A stretch of 35,683 bases of DNA from Limosilactobacillus kribbianus. GTDB taxonomy: Bacteria; Bacillota; Bacilli; Lactobacillales; Lactobacillaceae. The position numbers and the translations under genes were made by a program. The notes under the pieces were generated by a model. It was not told where the DNA came from. It ran no database searches and saw nothing but the letters and a program-made list of their open reading frames with translations. The DNA is taken from positions 1 through 35,683 of the forward strand of contig NZ_JAOVYZ010000017.1 of assembly GCF_026413145.1 (NCBI RefSeq), written 5' to 3'. This document shows positions 27,150 through 35,567 of the stretch, piece by piece (within the stretch, counting starts at the first letter, position 1; each line of letters opens with the position of its first letter).

Positions 27150-27743
27150 ATGAAGATTTTAGTGATTGGGGCCACGAGCCCGCTGGGGCAAGAAATTTGC
27201 GCGCGTTTGGAGCAAAGCAGTCACCACCTGCGGGCCATGACCCGTTCGGCGGCTAAGTTAGCTAACGCAAATTACGAAGTTGTTGAGGCTGATGCCCTCA
27301 ACCAGAACAGCCTGGTCCAGGCAATGCAGGGACAGGATATCGTGATCGCCGGCGTGTCCGGAAAGATGATTCTCGACCAGGCTAAAAACATTGCGACGGC
27401 CGCTCAGGAGGCGGGAGTAAAGCACATCTACTGGATCACCGGACTGGGGATCCACCACGAAATCAAGGGTGCCCGGGGAATGATGCTCAACATGCTGCTG
27501 AAGCGGATGCCGGAATATGAAGCAGCTGCCGACGCGATTGCCGCAGGTCCGGTCTCATCTACCTTGTTGCGCTTGCCCAACATCACGAGCGGGGAGGAGC
27601 TGAGCTACAAGATTGATCTTGAGGGCGAACAGCCCAAGGGCAGTAAGATTACCCGCAAGGCCGTCGCACGGGCGGTAGTGGACCTGATTGACCAGGGCCC
27701 GGATAAATATGCTAACGCCAGCATCAGCATTACCAATAAATAA
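27150..27743 (+). CDS. NAD(P)-binding Rossmann-fold protein (atypical SDR, NmrA/YwnB-like)
   Basis: The 197-residue protein begins with a beta strand and dinucleotide-binding loop (MKILVIGATSPLG, Gly7 to Gly13). It continues with DALNQNSLVQAMQGQDIVIAGVSG and IYWITGLGIHHE, features of atypical short-chain dehydrogenases that bind NAD(P)H and act on quinones or sense redox state. No catalytic Tyr-x3-Lys pair is evident, so a sensor or quinone-reductase-like role is possible. AAAGGAG precedes ATG 27150. It is a single-gene unit between two strong terminators with a MerR-type promoter candidate. Confidence 0.85.
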   Translation: MKILVIGATSPLGQEICARLEQSSHHLRAMTRSAAKLANANYEVVEADALNQNSLVQAMQGQDIVIAGVSGKMILDQAKNIATAAQEAGVKHIYWITGLGIHHEIKGARGMMLNMLLKRMPEYEAAADAIAAGPVSSTLLRLPNITSGEELSYKIDLEGEQPKGSKITRKAVARAVVDLIDQGPDKYANASISITNK

Positions 27744-27748
27744 CCCGG

Positions 27749-27791
27749 TTAATAAAAACGAGCTCACCTTTAGGCAGCTCGTTTTTATTAA
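27749..27791. terminator. Bidirectional terminator
   Basis: A 16-base perfect stem (27749-27764 with 27776-27791) with an 11-base loop and A/T runs on both sides serves the Rossmann-fold gene and the convergent small gene, whose stop codon lies inside the right arm. Confidence 0.95.
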
Positions 27792-28159
27792 TGCCGACTC
27801 GCGCGGTGGCTGCTGGTTTGATGAATGCGATGCACGTGACGCTTGAATTTTGGCCCGTCATCCGTCGCCAGTTGAAAATGCCGCATCTTGCCGTGGAAGG
27901 GGTGGCCGGTCAATTTGAGGTTGGTCCAGGAACGCATGATGTCGGTCATCTGGTCAATCTCCTTTAGGCGCTCTGGATTGCCTTCCTTCTTGGCCGCTTC
28001 TTTGATGTCCGACTGCAGGCGGTAGATCAAGTTATTGTGATAGGCCAGCAGCTCGTTGGTCAGTGGCGCGTTACGGTACTTGTTGAAGAGGCGTTGAATG
28101 ATCTCCATTGCCTCTTGTGCACTGTGCGGCTGGAGGTAGCGTTGCTGATTATTATCCAT
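27788..28159 (-). CDS. Small charged protein of unknown function, divergent from hrcA
   Basis: This 123-residue protein is not recognised. It looks mostly helical (residues 12-80: SAQEAMEIIQRLFNKYRN, ELLAYHNNLIYRLQSDIKEAAKK) and ends in a basic, His-rich tail (KFKRHVHRIHQTSSHRASRH). There is no signal peptide or membrane helix. GAGGAG before the minus-strand ATG is a good ribosome-binding site, codon use resembles the neighbours, and it has its own terminator, so it is likely real. Its start faces hrcA across a 116-base gap holding CIRCE. Confidence 0.8.
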   Translation of the reverse strand: MDNNQQRYLQPHSAQEAMEIIQRLFNKYRNAPLTNELLAYHNNLIYRLQSDIKEAAKKEGNPERLKEIDQMTDIMRSWTNLKLTGHPFHGKMRHFQLATDDGPKFKRHVHRIHQTSSHRASRH

Positions 28160-28191
28160 TAAAAAATCTCCTCAAAACTCTTTGACATTTC

Positions 28192-28220
28192 TTGACTTTT
28201 AGCGTGGCGGTTGGTATATT
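28192..28220 (+). promoter_or_regulatory. hrcA operon promoter (TTGACT-N17-TATATT)
   Basis: The -35 TTGACT (28192-28197) and -10 TATATT (28215-28220) have a 17-base spacer, a vegetative-type promoter just upstream of CIRCE. A second TTGACA stands at 28182-28187. Confidence 0.8.
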
Positions 28221-28222
28221 AT
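28217..28222 (-). promoter_or_regulatory. Minus-strand -10 (TATAAT) of the divergent small gene
   Basis: Read on the minus strand, a perfect TATAAT occupies 28222-28217, about 58 bases before the start at 28159. Its -35 region would fall inside CIRCE, but no good -35 hexamer is seen there. Confidence 0.45.
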
Positions 28223-28231
28223 ACAGTGTGC

Positions 28232-28258
28232 TTAGCACTTAACCCTAAAGAGTGCTAA
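28232..28258. promoter_or_regulatory. CIRCE operator for HrcA
   Basis: TTAGCACTT-N9-GAGTGCTAA matches the CIRCE consensus TTAGCACTC-N9-GAGTGCTAA with a single mismatch. It lies just downstream of the hrcA promoter and in the mRNA leader of hrcA. Confidence 0.95.
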
Positions 28259-28275
28259 AAGGGGAAGTGATTAAT

Positions 28276-29325
28276 ATGCTAACACAGCGTCAAAACAAGA
28301 TCCTGCAAGCGATTGTACGTCAATACACGTCAACTGGTCAACCCGTGGGTTCCAAGCATCTGGCCGAGAAGCTGCCGTTTAAGGTCAGCCCGGCGACGGT
28401 GCGCAACGAGATGGCGGTCCTGGAAAAGCAGGGCCTGATTGCCAAGGAACACTCGTCTTCGGGGCGGGTGCCTTCCAAGGACGGTTACCGTTATTACATT
28501 GACCACCTGCTTAATCCGCGGGCGGTCACCGATAACGACCTGATCGTTATTCAGAACTCGTTGGGGACCAGTTTCCAGAAGATTGATGAAATCATCTCGC
28601 ACTCGGCTGATATTTTATCAAACCTGACGTCATACACCGCCGTGACCCTGAAGCCAGAGCAAGAAGACGTTCGTTTGAGCGGCTTCCGCCTGGTCCCGCT
28701 GGGCAACCAAAAGGTAATTGCCATCCTGGTTACCGACAGCGGTGACGTGGAGAGCCAAGCCTTCACCCTGTCACGGGACGTTGACCCGGAGGCCTTACAA
28801 GCAGTCATTCGAATGATCAATGACCAGCTGGTCGGTCTGCCACTGTCAACTGTCTTGAAGCGGCTGAATGACGATATCCCATTGCGCGTCATGCACTACA
28901 TGCACAGCGCCGATGGCTTCCTGGATCTTTTTGATAATGTCGTTTCCAAGGCTGCCCGGGAGCAATTCTTCATTGGCGGCCGACTGAACCTTTTGAATTT
29001 CTCGAACAACAAGGATCCGCAGTCGTTGCAGACGATGTACCAGCTGCTCGACCACAACGATCAGCTCTCCCACCTGCTTGACGCCGATCTTAACGATCAG
29101 GGCGTCAACGTGCGGATTGGTTCCGAGATTTCCAAGGATAAGGTACTCGACAACTACAGTCTGATTACGGCGACCTACGATGTTGACCAATATGGCAAGG
29201 GCATCATCGCCGTGCTCGGGCCGACCAGAATGCCGTACTCACGGACAATTGGTCTGGTGAATGCCTTCCGGCAGGAGTTGGCCAAGCGTCTGTTAGGTTT
29301 CTATCGACATTACTACGATTCATAG
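28276..29325 (+). CDS. hrcA: Heat-inducible transcription repressor HrcA
   Basis: HrcA represses the dnaK and groE operons by binding CIRCE and needs GroEL for activity. The 349-residue protein has an N-terminal winged helix (MLTQRQNKILQAIVRQYTSTGQPVGS type start; VSPATVRNEMAVLEKQGLI, HSSSGRVPSKDGYRYYIDHL), a GAF-like domain and a dimerisation region. ATG 28276 is preferred, with GGGGAAGTGA upstream; the frame is open from a GTG at 28252, which overlaps CIRCE. It leads the hrcA-grpE-dnaK operon. Confidence 0.97.
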   Translation: MLTQRQNKILQAIVRQYTSTGQPVGSKHLAEKLPFKVSPATVRNEMAVLEKQGLIAKEHSSSGRVPSKDGYRYYIDHLLNPRAVTDNDLIVIQNSLGTSFQKIDEIISHSADILSNLTSYTAVTLKPEQEDVRLSGFRLVPLGNQKVIAILVTDSGDVESQAFTLSRDVDPEALQAVIRMINDQLVGLPLSTVLKRLNDDIPLRVMHYMHSADGFLDLFDNVVSKAAREQFFIGGRLNLLNFSNNKDPQSLQTMYQLLDHNDQLSHLLDADLNDQGVNVRIGSEISKDKVLDNYSLITATYDVDQYGKGIIAVLGPTRMPYSRTIGLVNAFRQELAKRLLGFYRHYYDS

Positions 29326-29337
29326 GAGGCGAGTTAA

Positions 29338-29910
29338 TTGGCAGACAAGGAAGAACAGCAAGCCAAGAAACAAGCGGCCTCATCTGAAGCAAAGGATGAG
29401 CAAAAGCAGGCAAAGCAGGCTGACAAAGCCGCTAAGCCAAGCCGTGAAGAAGAGCTTGAAACGCAGATCAAGGATTTGAAGCAACAACTCGACGACAAGG
29501 ACGACAAGTACCTGCGGGCTGAGGCGGAGATTCAAAACATGACGAACCGCTTCAACAAGGAACGGGCCCAGATCTTAAAGTATGACGGTCAGGACCTCGC
29601 TAAGTCCGTCCTGCCAGTGCTGGACAACCTGAAGCGCGCCCTGACGATTGAAGTTACGGACGAAAACGGTAAGCAGCTCAAGCACGGGATTCAGATGGTT
29701 CACGACCACCTGATTGCCGCCTTAAACGATCACGGAATTACCGAGATCGAGGCTTTGAATAAGCCCTTTGATCCGACCCTGCATCAGGCGGTTCAAACCG
29801 TTCCGGTCCAGGAGGATCAAAAGCCAGACACCGTGGTCCAGGTTCTGCAAGCTGGCTACCAGCTGAAGGACCGGGTCCTGCGCCCAGCAATGGTTGTTGT
29901 TGCACAATAA
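29338..29910 (+). CDS. grpE: Nucleotide exchange factor GrpE
   Basis: GrpE releases ADP from DnaK. The 190-residue protein has a long charged Lys/Gln/Glu-rich N-terminus (1-45), a coiled coil (EEELETQIKDLKQQLDDKDDKYLRAEAEIQNM), the dimer helices, and the C-terminal beta wing with the family signature PFDPTLHQAVQTVPV and VLQAGYQLKDRVLRPAMVVVAQ. TTG 29338 has GGAGGCGAG upstream, 12 bases after hrcA. Confidence 0.97.
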   Translation: MADKEEQQAKKQAASSEAKDEQKQAKQADKAAKPSREEELETQIKDLKQQLDDKDDKYLRAEAEIQNMTNRFNKERAQILKYDGQDLAKSVLPVLDNLKRALTIEVTDENGKQLKHGIQMVHDHLIAALNDHGITEIEALNKPFDPTLHQAVQTVPVQEDQKPDTVVQVLQAGYQLKDRVLRPAMVVVAQ

Positions 29911-29948
29911 TTAATGATAATTAAATATTAAAAAGAGGGAATTAAACA

Positions 29949-31826
29949 ATGGCAAGTAACAAGATTATTGGTATTGATTTAGGTACTACTAACTCCGCCG
30001 TTGCCGTGATGGAAGGTAACGAACCAAAGATTATTACTAACCCGGAAGGTAGTCGGACGACGCCATCCGTTGTTTCATTCAAGAATGGCGAAACTCAAGT
30101 TGGTGAAGTTGCCAAGCGGCAAGCGATCACTAACCCGAACACGATTTCATCCATCAAGAGTCACATGGGTGAAGCCGGCTACACGGTTGAAGTTGATGGC
30201 AAGAAGTACACGCCACAAGAAATTTCTGCCATGATTCTGCAATACCTGAAGAAGTACGCCGAAGACTACATCGGTGACACGGTTGACAAGGCCGTTATCA
30301 CTGTGCCAGCCTACTTCAACGATGCTCAGCGTCAGGCAACCAAGGATGCCGGAAAGATTGCCGGCTTAGACGTTAAGCGGATCATCAACGAACCAACTGC
30401 TTCCTCACTGGCTTACGGCCTGGACAAGCAGGACAAGGATGAAAAGATCCTGGTTTACGACCTTGGTGGTGGGACCTTCGATGTTTCCATCCTGGAACTC
30501 GGTGATGGGGTCTTCCAAGTACTCTCCACGAACGGTGACACGCACCTGGGTGGGGATGACTTCGACCAAAAGATCATGGATTGGTTGATCGACGGCTTCA
30601 AGGAAGAACACGGCGTTGACCTTTCTACTGACAAGATGGCCCTGCAACGGCTGAAGGATGCCGCTGAAAAGGCCAAGAAGGACCTTTCCGGTGTTCAAGA
30701 AGCCCAAATCAGCCTGCCATTCATTTCCGCTGGTGAAAACGGCCCACTGCACCTGGAAAAGACGCTGAGCCGTGCCCAATTCAACCAGCTGACTAATGAC
30801 CTGGTTGAACGGACTAAGCAACCGGTTCTGAATGCCTTGAAGGATGCTGACCTGTCATTTGATGACATTGACGAAGTGATCTTAAACGGTGGTTCTACCC
30901 GGATCCCAGCCGTTCAGGAAATGGTTAAGGACCTGACTGGCAAGGAACCAAACCACTCCATCAACCCTGACGAAGCCGTTGCCCTCGGTGCTGCCATTCA
31001 GGGTGGTGTGCTGACCGGTGATGTTAAGGACGTTGTGCTGCTTGATGTTACGCCACTGTCCCTGGGGATTGAAACCATGGGTGGTGTCTTCACCAAGCTG
31101 ATTGATCGGAACACGACCATCCCAACTTCCAAGAGTCAGATCTTCTCCACGGCTGCTGATAATCAGTCTGCCGTTGACATCCACGTTTTGCAGGGTGAAC
31201 GGCCAATGGCTGCCGACAACAAGACCCTGGGAAACTTCCAGCTGACTGACATTCCAGCTGCTCCTCGTGGTGTTCCACAAATCAAGGTTACCTTCGACAT
31301 CGACAAGAACGGGATCGTAAACGTTTCTGCCGAAGACCAGGGGACCCACAAGAAGCAAAACATCACGATCAAGTCCAACTCCGGCCTGTCCGATGAAGAA
31401 ATCGAACGGATGAAGAAGGATGCCGAAGAGCACGCCGCTGCCGACAAGAAGAAGAAGGAAGAGGTTGACCTCAAGAACGAAGTTGACCAGGAGCTCTTCC
31501 AAGTCGACAAGACCCTGAAGGAAGTCAAGGGCAAGGTTCCTGAAGACGACATCAAGAAGGCCGAAAGCGCTCGTGACGACCTGAAGAAGGCCAAGGAGAG
31601 CGGCAACTTGGATGACATGAAGGCTAAGAAGGATGCCTTGAACAAGGTTATCCAGGACCTGAGTGTCAAGCTTTACCAACAGGCGCAGGGCCAACAGGGC
31701 AACGCCCAAGGTGGCGCAAACCCGAATAACGGTGGTGCCAACAACGGTAACAACGGCCAAAATGGCGATGATGGCAATACCGTTAACGGCGACTTCAAGG
31801 ACGTTACGCCAGACGACAAGAAGTAA
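29949..31826 (+). CDS. dnaK: Molecular chaperone DnaK (Hsp70)
   Basis: DnaK is the ATP-driven folding chaperone. The 625-residue protein has the ATPase domain (phosphate 1 [28 protein letters not shown]; adenosine motif [16 protein letters not shown]) up to about residue 355. The linker [19 protein letters not shown] follows, then the substrate domain, the helical lid and a Gly/Asn/Gln-rich tail (about 575-610). AGAGGGA precedes ATG 29949. A terminator separates it from dnaJ. Confidence 0.99.
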   Translation: MASNKIIGIDLGTTNSAVAVMEGNEPKIITNPEGSRTTPSVVSFKNGETQVGEVAKRQAITNPNTISSIKSHMGEAGYTVEVDGKKYTPQEISAMILQYLKKYAEDYIGDTVDKAVITVPAYFNDAQRQATKDAGKIAGLDVKRIINEPTASSLAYGLDKQDKDEKILVYDLGGGTFDVSILELGDGVFQVLSTNGDTHLGGDDFDQKIMDWLIDGFKEEHGVDLSTDKMALQRLKDAAEKAKKDLSGVQEAQISLPFISAGENGPLHLEKTLSRAQFNQLTNDLVERTKQPVLNALKDADLSFDDIDEVILNGGSTRIPAVQEMVKDLTGKEPNHSINPDEAVALGAAIQGGVLTGDVKDVVLLDVTPLSLGIETMGGVFTKLIDRNTTIPTSKSQIFSTAADNQSAVDIHVLQGERPMAADNKTLGNFQLTDIPAAPRGVPQIKVTFDIDKNGIVNVSAEDQGTHKKQNITIKSNSGLSDEEIERMKKDAEEHAAADKKKKEEVDLKNEVDQELFQVDKTLKEVKGKVPEDDIKKAESARDDLKKAKESGNLDDMKAKKDALNKVIQDLSVKLYQQAQGQQGNAQGGANPNNGGANNGNNGQNGDDGNTVNGDFKDVTPDDKK

Positions 31827-31841
31827 TCAGACAAAAATGTA

Positions 31842-31890
31842 AGTAAAAAGCCAAAGGCCATCGTTTGACAGGACTTTGGCTTTTACTTTG
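31842..31890 (+). terminator. Terminator between dnaK and dnaJ
   Basis: A 14-base stem with one bulged A (31842-31856 with 31874-31887) and a 17-base loop. The T-rich right arm overlaps the -35 of dnaJ. Confidence 0.82.
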
Positions 31891-31911
31891 CTTTGCGAAG
31901 TGTGGTATAAC
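31883..31911 (+). promoter_or_regulatory. Likely dnaJ promoter (TTACTT-N17-TATAAC)
   Basis: The -10 TATAAC (31906-31911) is strong, the -35 TTACTT (31883-31888) is weak, and the spacer is 17 bases. It would allow dnaJ expression independent of the CIRCE-controlled promoter; no CIRCE is seen here. Confidence 0.5.
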
Positions 31912-31942
31912 TAAACAAGCAATTAAGTTGTGAGGGATATAA

Positions 31943-33109
31943 ATGGCAGAAGAAAGTTACTATGATATTTTAGGTGTTTCTAAGGACGCCTCAGACTCAG
32001 ACATTAACCATGCTTACCGGCGCCTGGCTGCTAAGTACCACCCTGACGTCAACCATGAACCGGGAGCGGAAGAAAAGTTTAAGAAGATCAACGAGGCCTA
32101 CGAGGTCTTGCATGACAAGAACAAGCGGGCTCAGTACGACCAGTTCGGGACCACGGCTGACCAGGCCGGTGCCGGCCAGGGCGGCTTTGGTGGCTTCGGC
32201 GGTCAGGGCTTTGGTGGTCAAGGCTTCGGCGGTGCTGGTGGCTTTGACGACATCTTTAGCCAGTTCTTTGGTGGTGGCCGTGCTCGTCAGCAGGACCCAA
32301 CGGCACCGCGTCCGGGCCGGGACCTTCAGTATGCCATGACCCTGGACTTTATGGATGCCGTCTTTGGGAAGACCACGACCATCAAGTACGATCGAGATGA
32401 GCAGTGCAAGACCTGTCACGGGACCGGTGCTAAGCCGGGCAAATCCGCTTCGACCTGTCAGCGCTGTGGCGGCCGGGGCTTCATTGTGACCGTTCGGCAG
32501 ACGCCGCTGGGCAACATCCAGTCCCAGACGACCTGCCCAGAGTGTAACGGGACCGGTCAGGTAATCAAGCCGGAAGATCGTTGTACCACCTGTCACGGGA
32601 GCGGGCACGTTCACGAGCGCCACGAACTGGAAGTCAAGGTTCCAGCCGGGGTTGACGACGGCCAGCAGATGCGTCTCCAGGGTCAGGGTGACGCCGGTGA
32701 AAATGGCGGCCCGGCCGGGGACCTCTACATCGTCTTCCGGGTCACACCGAGCCGCGAATTCCGACGTGATGGATCGACTATCAATGTCGACCGTGACATC
32801 TCCTTTGCCCAAGCGGCACTGGGGGATGAGGTCCAGGTCAAGACCGTCCACGGGGATGTCAGCCTGAAGATTCCAGCCGGGACTCAGTCCGAGACCAACT
32901 TCCGTCTGCGTGGCAAGGGGGTTCCGCACCTCAACGGCAAGGGGAACGGTGACGAATTCGTGACGATTCATGTTAAGACCCCGAAGAGTCTGAACAAGCG
33001 TCAGAAAGAAGCCATGATGGCCTTTGCCGCAGCTAGTGGCGAAGAGGTCAAGGGCGTCAAGAAGTCCGTTTTGGATAAGCTCAAGGATGCCTTTGAGGAT
33101 CATAACTAA
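31943..33109 (+). CDS. dnaJ: Chaperone DnaJ (Hsp40, type I)
   Basis: DnaJ delivers clients to DnaK and stimulates its ATPase. The 388-residue protein has the J domain (1-70) with His33-Pro34-Asp35, then a Gly/Phe-rich linker (about 78-112) with repeated GFGGQ-type units. Four zinc-binding repeats follow ([32 protein letters not shown]; about 153-217), then two beta-barrel client domains. AGGGAT precedes ATG 31943. It follows dnaK but has a terminator and a possible promoter in between. Confidence 0.98.
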   Translation: MAEESYYDILGVSKDASDSDINHAYRRLAAKYHPDVNHEPGAEEKFKKINEAYEVLHDKNKRAQYDQFGTTADQAGAGQGGFGGFGGQGFGGQGFGGAGGFDDIFSQFFGGGRARQQDPTAPRPGRDLQYAMTLDFMDAVFGKTTTIKYDRDEQCKTCHGTGAKPGKSASTCQRCGGRGFIVTVRQTPLGNIQSQTTCPECNGTGQVIKPEDRCTTCHGSGHVHERHELEVKVPAGVDDGQQMRLQGQGDAGENGGPAGDLYIVFRVTPSREFRRDGSTINVDRDISFAQAALGDEVQVKTVHGDVSLKIPAGTQSETNFRLRGKGVPHLNGKGNGDEFVTIHVKTPKSLNKRQKEAMMAFAAASGEEVKGVKKSVLDKLKDAFEDHN

Positions 33110-33117
33110 TATTATTA

Positions 33118-33150
33118 AAAAGGCGATCAGCTGGGCTGGTCGTCTTTTGT
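33118..33150 (+). terminator. Terminator after dnaJ
   Basis: A 13-base stem with G-U pairs (33118-33130 with 33136-33148), 5-base loop and T-run. Confidence 0.88.
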
Positions 33151-33158
33151 ACTATCAC

Positions 33159-33199
33159 TGGTCATTCCTCAGCAGAGTTTGTTATACTAGGAATAGTAT
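33159..33199 (+). promoter_or_regulatory. lepA promoter with overlapping dyad
   Basis: A -35 TGGTCA (33159-33164) and -10 TATACT (33183-33188) are spaced by 18 bases. The perfect dyad ATACTA-GGAA-TAGTAT (33184-33199) overlaps the -10 and the start region. Confidence 0.5.
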
Positions 33200-33231
33200 T
33201 TGCGTAGAAAGTAGTGAAGATAGAAATGACA

Positions 33232-35067
33232 ATGAGTCTAGATGAAATGAAAGAGCGGCAAAAGCACATCCGAAATTTCTCGATCGTGGCCCACATCGAT
33301 CACGGGAAATCGACCCTGGCCGATCGGATTCTGGAGCTGACCGACTCGATTAGCAAGCGGGAAATGAAGAACCAGGTCCTGGATGACATGCCCCTGGAAC
33401 GAGAACGGGGCATCACCATCAAGCTGAACGCGGTAGCCCTGACCTACCACGCCAAGGACGGGCAGGACTACATCTTCCACCTGATCGACACTCCCGGGCA
33501 CGTCGACTTCTCCTATGAGGTTTCGCGGTCCCTGGCGGCCTGTGAAGGGGCCTTGCTGGTCGTTGATGCCACTCAGGGGGTTGAGGCCCAGACGCTGGCC
33601 AACACCTACCTGGCACTGGATAACGACTTAGAGATCCTGCCGGTGATCAACAAGATCGACCTGCCATCCGCCGACCCGGACGGCACGAAGGCCCAGATTG
33701 AGGACGAAATTGGTCTGGATACCAGTGAGGCGGTGGACGTCAGTGCCAAGACCGGCTTGGGCGTTGACAAGGTCCTAGAGAAAATCGTCAAGGACGTCCC
33801 GGCCCCGACCGGTGATCTGACGGCGCCTCTCAAGGCCCTGATCTTCGACTCCAAGTACGATGACTACCGCGGGGTGGTTCTGTCCGTGCGGATCTTTGAA
33901 GGAACGGTCAAGAAGGGTGACCGGATCCGGCTGATGAACAGCGGTACCGAGTACGAGGTGGCCGAGGTCGGCATCAACTCCCCGAAGCCACTGGCCAGAG
34001 ACGTGCTGATGGCCGGGGACGTTGGTTACATTACCGCCGCCATCAAGGACATCAAGGATACCCGGGTCGGTGATACGGTCACCAATGCCGACAACCCGAC
34101 GGCTAAGCCACTGGAAGGCTACCGGCGGATGACGCCGATGGTCTACGCCGGGTTGTACCCAACCGACAATGCCAAGTTCAACGACCTGCGGGATGCGCTG
34201 GAAAAGCTGCAGTTGAATGATGCTGCCCTGACCTTTGAGCCCGAATCATCACAGGCCCTGGGTTTCGGGTTCCGCTGTGGTTTCCTGGGCCTGCTCCACA
34301 TGGACGTGGTGCAGGAACGGCTGGAGCGGGAGTTTGGCCTGGACCTGATCACGACCGCCCCGTCGGTTACCTACCATGTTGACCTGGCGGACGGTTCGAT
34401 GAAGGAAGTCGAAAATCCGGCCGAGATGCCGGATGCTTCCTCAATCAAGGACATCAAGGAACCATTCGTACGTGCCTCGATCATGGTGCCAAACGATTAC
34501 GTTGGTCCGGTGATGGAGCTCTGTCAGCGCAAGCGGGGCGTCTTTGACACGATGGAATATCTGAGCGACACCCGGGTGAACGTTATCTACCACATTCCGC
34601 TGTCGGAAATTATCTTTGACTTCTTCGACAAGTTGAAGAGCTCGACCCGGGGCTATGCCTCCCTGGACTACGAGATTGACGACTACCGGCCAAGCAAGCT
34701 GGTCAAGATCGATATCCTGCTCAACGGGGACAAGGTCGATGCCCTGAGTTTCATTGCCCACAAGGACTTTGCGGCAGCGCGTGGTCGTGACATCACCGCT
34801 AAGCTGAAGAAGATCATTCCGCGACAGAACTTCGAAATTCCAATTCAAGCGGCGATCGGCTCAAAGATCATCGCCCGGACCAACATCAAGGCCTACCGGA
34901 AGGACGTTACCGCCCGGATCCACACGGGTGATCCGGACCGGCGTGCCAAGCTGCTGGAAAAGCAGAAGCGCGGGAAGAAGCGGATGAAGGCCGTCGGGAA
35001 GGTTGATATCCCACAGGAAGCCTTTATGGCCGTTTTGAAGACCGATGAGCAAATTGATGATGACTAA
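33232..35067 (+). CDS. lepA: Translation GTPase LepA (EF4)
   Basis: LepA is a ribosome-associated GTPase proposed to aid initiation or back-translocation under stress. The 611-residue protein (from 33232) has G1 AHIDHGKST, switch [26 protein letters not shown], and the LepA-specific C-terminal domain ([37 protein letters not shown]). ATG 33232 gives the usual N-terminus; ATG 33226 and GTG 33214 are in frame and cannot be excluded because no strong ribosome-binding site is present. It lies after the dnaJ terminator and before an integrase scar. Confidence 0.95.
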   Translation: MSLDEMKERQKHIRNFSIVAHIDHGKSTLADRILELTDSISKREMKNQVLDDMPLERERGITIKLNAVALTYHAKDGQDYIFHLIDTPGHVDFSYEVSRSLAACEGALLVVDATQGVEAQTLANTYLALDNDLEILPVINKIDLPSADPDGTKAQIEDEIGLDTSEAVDVSAKTGLGVDKVLEKIVKDVPAPTGDLTAPLKALIFDSKYDDYRGVVLSVRIFEGTVKKGDRIRLMNSGTEYEVAEVGINSPKPLARDVLMAGDVGYITAAIKDIKDTRVGDTVTNADNPTAKPLEGYRRMTPMVYAGLYPTDNAKFNDLRDALEKLQLNDAALTFEPESSQALGFGFRCGFLGLLHMDVVQERLEREFGLDLITTAPSVTYHVDLADGSMKEVENPAEMPDASSIKDIKEPFVRASIMVPNDYVGPVMELCQRKRGVFDTMEYLSDTRVNVIYHIPLSEIIFDFFDKLKSSTRGYASLDYEIDDYRPSKLVKIDILLNGDKVDALSFIAHKDFAAARGRDITAKLKKIIPRQNFEIPIQAAIGSKIIARTNIKAYRKDVTARIHTGDPDRRAKLLEKQKRGKKRMKAVGKVDIPQEAFMAVLKTDEQIDDD

Positions 35068-35090
35068 ATGCTGGTATATCAGCATTTGTT
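35066..35090 (+). terminator. Probable lepA terminator
   Basis: An 8-base stem AAATGCTG (35066-35073) with CAGCATTT (35080-35087), a 6-base loop and a weak T-rich tail. It overlaps the lepA stop codon. Confidence 0.55.
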
Positions 35091-35110
35091 ACTTGCTAGA
35101 ATTCACAAAC

Positions 35111-35129
35111 TAGACCAAAATTAGACCAA
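35111..35129. repeat. Two direct copies of TAGACCAA, 11 bases apart
   Basis: TAGACCAA occurs at 35111-35118 and 35122-35129 (one helical turn), next to the TTGCCCAC array. It may be a second set of recombinase-binding sites. Confidence 0.55.
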
Positions 35130-35140
35130 TATAAGGTACT

Positions 35141-35214
35141 TTGCCCACCATTTGCCCACATGAAGTATCTTCGTGGGCAAGACGAAAGATACTTTGAGGG
35201 CAAATGGTGGGCAA
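35141..35214. repeat. Array of TTGCCCAC sites forming a long inverted repeat (attachment-site arm candidate)
   Basis: TTGCCCAC is present directly repeated at 35141-35148 and 35152-35159, inverted at 35173-35180 and 35207-35214, and with one mismatch, inverted, at 35196-35203. The outer 17 bases (35141-35157 with 35198-35214) are a perfect inverted repeat and the interior (35162-35174 with 35182-35194) pairs with one bulge. It ends 5 bases from the stop codon of the integrase fragment. Integrases of temperate phages and conjugative elements bind repeated short arm sites near attP, so this is likely part of such a site; the hairpin could also terminate the integrase transcript. Confidence 0.6.
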
Positions 35215-35219
35215 GGAAT

Positions 35220-35462
35220 TTACATCTTAGCAATCTGATCGAATAAGTTAGCTGTCTGATACTTCTTTTTATTGCTGAGGTGGACATAGGTATCTAGGGT
35301 AGTTGAAATTCTGCTATGGCCAAGACGCACTTGGACCTCTTTGGCAGAAGCTCCTGCCTCTAGTAGCATAGTCGCGTGGGTATGACGCAGACTATGAAAA
35401 TTGAATGGGAAGCCTAGTTGCTCCGTGACGGTACTAGCATAGTACTTGATCGAATAAAAGCC
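35220..35462 (-). pseudogene. C-terminal remnant of a phage-type tyrosine integrase
   Basis: Minus-strand translation from a TGA (just beyond 35462) to the stop at 35220 gives 80 residues ending in the integrase catalytic core. Box II arginine and histidine lie in FHSLRHTHATMLLEAG, the conserved LGHS in VRLGHSRIST, and the nucleophilic Tyr in DTYVHL. The C-terminal tail is typical (NKKKYQTANLFDQIAKM). About three quarters of a normal ~370-residue integrase is missing and there is no start codon before the homologous part, so it is a dead fragment. Sequence rightward of about 35456 is a terminator-like hairpin of other origin. Confidence 0.88.
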
Positions 35463-35485
35463 TCACTCAAACGAGCGGGGCTTTT
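35456..35485. terminator. Terminator-like hairpin at the integrase break
   Basis: A stem AAAAGCC-type arm (35456-35468) pairs with 35473-35485 with one mismatch and one G-U pair, with a 4-base loop. T-rich on the plus strand and A-rich at the left, so either direction is possible. It marks the edge of the truncated integrase. Confidence 0.7.
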
Positions 35486-35567
35486 ATTGTGGGCGGCTGT
35501 TACATTATTAGATGCTTTGAAAGATTTTGGAGATAAAAATATATGATAAACTTAATATAAGGCAGAT
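35486..35567. other. AT-rich gap with no recognisable gene
   Basis: No gene is seen in this AT-rich stretch between the integrase-side hairpin and the IS end. A TTGAAA near 35518 and TATGAT-like bases about 19 bases later resemble a promoter remnant, but no start codon with an open frame follows before the IS. Confidence 0.3.

Noticed and set aside
28182-28187. TTGACA as a second -35 for hrcA
   Set aside because: It is 27 bases from the -10, too far; the TTGACT at 28192 is correctly spaced.
30882-31760. 292-codon antisense frame inside dnaK
   Set aside because: Leu/Val-rich translation produced by biased dnaK codons; no independent support.
31997-33103. 368-codon open frame antisense to dnaJ
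   Set aside because: It mirrors the strongly biased dnaJ codons and gives a low-complexity translation, without a ribosome-binding site or family motif.
35096-35287. 63-codon minus-strand frame over the repeat array
   Set aside because: It runs across the inverted repeat and in another frame than the integrase remnant, with no matching motifs.
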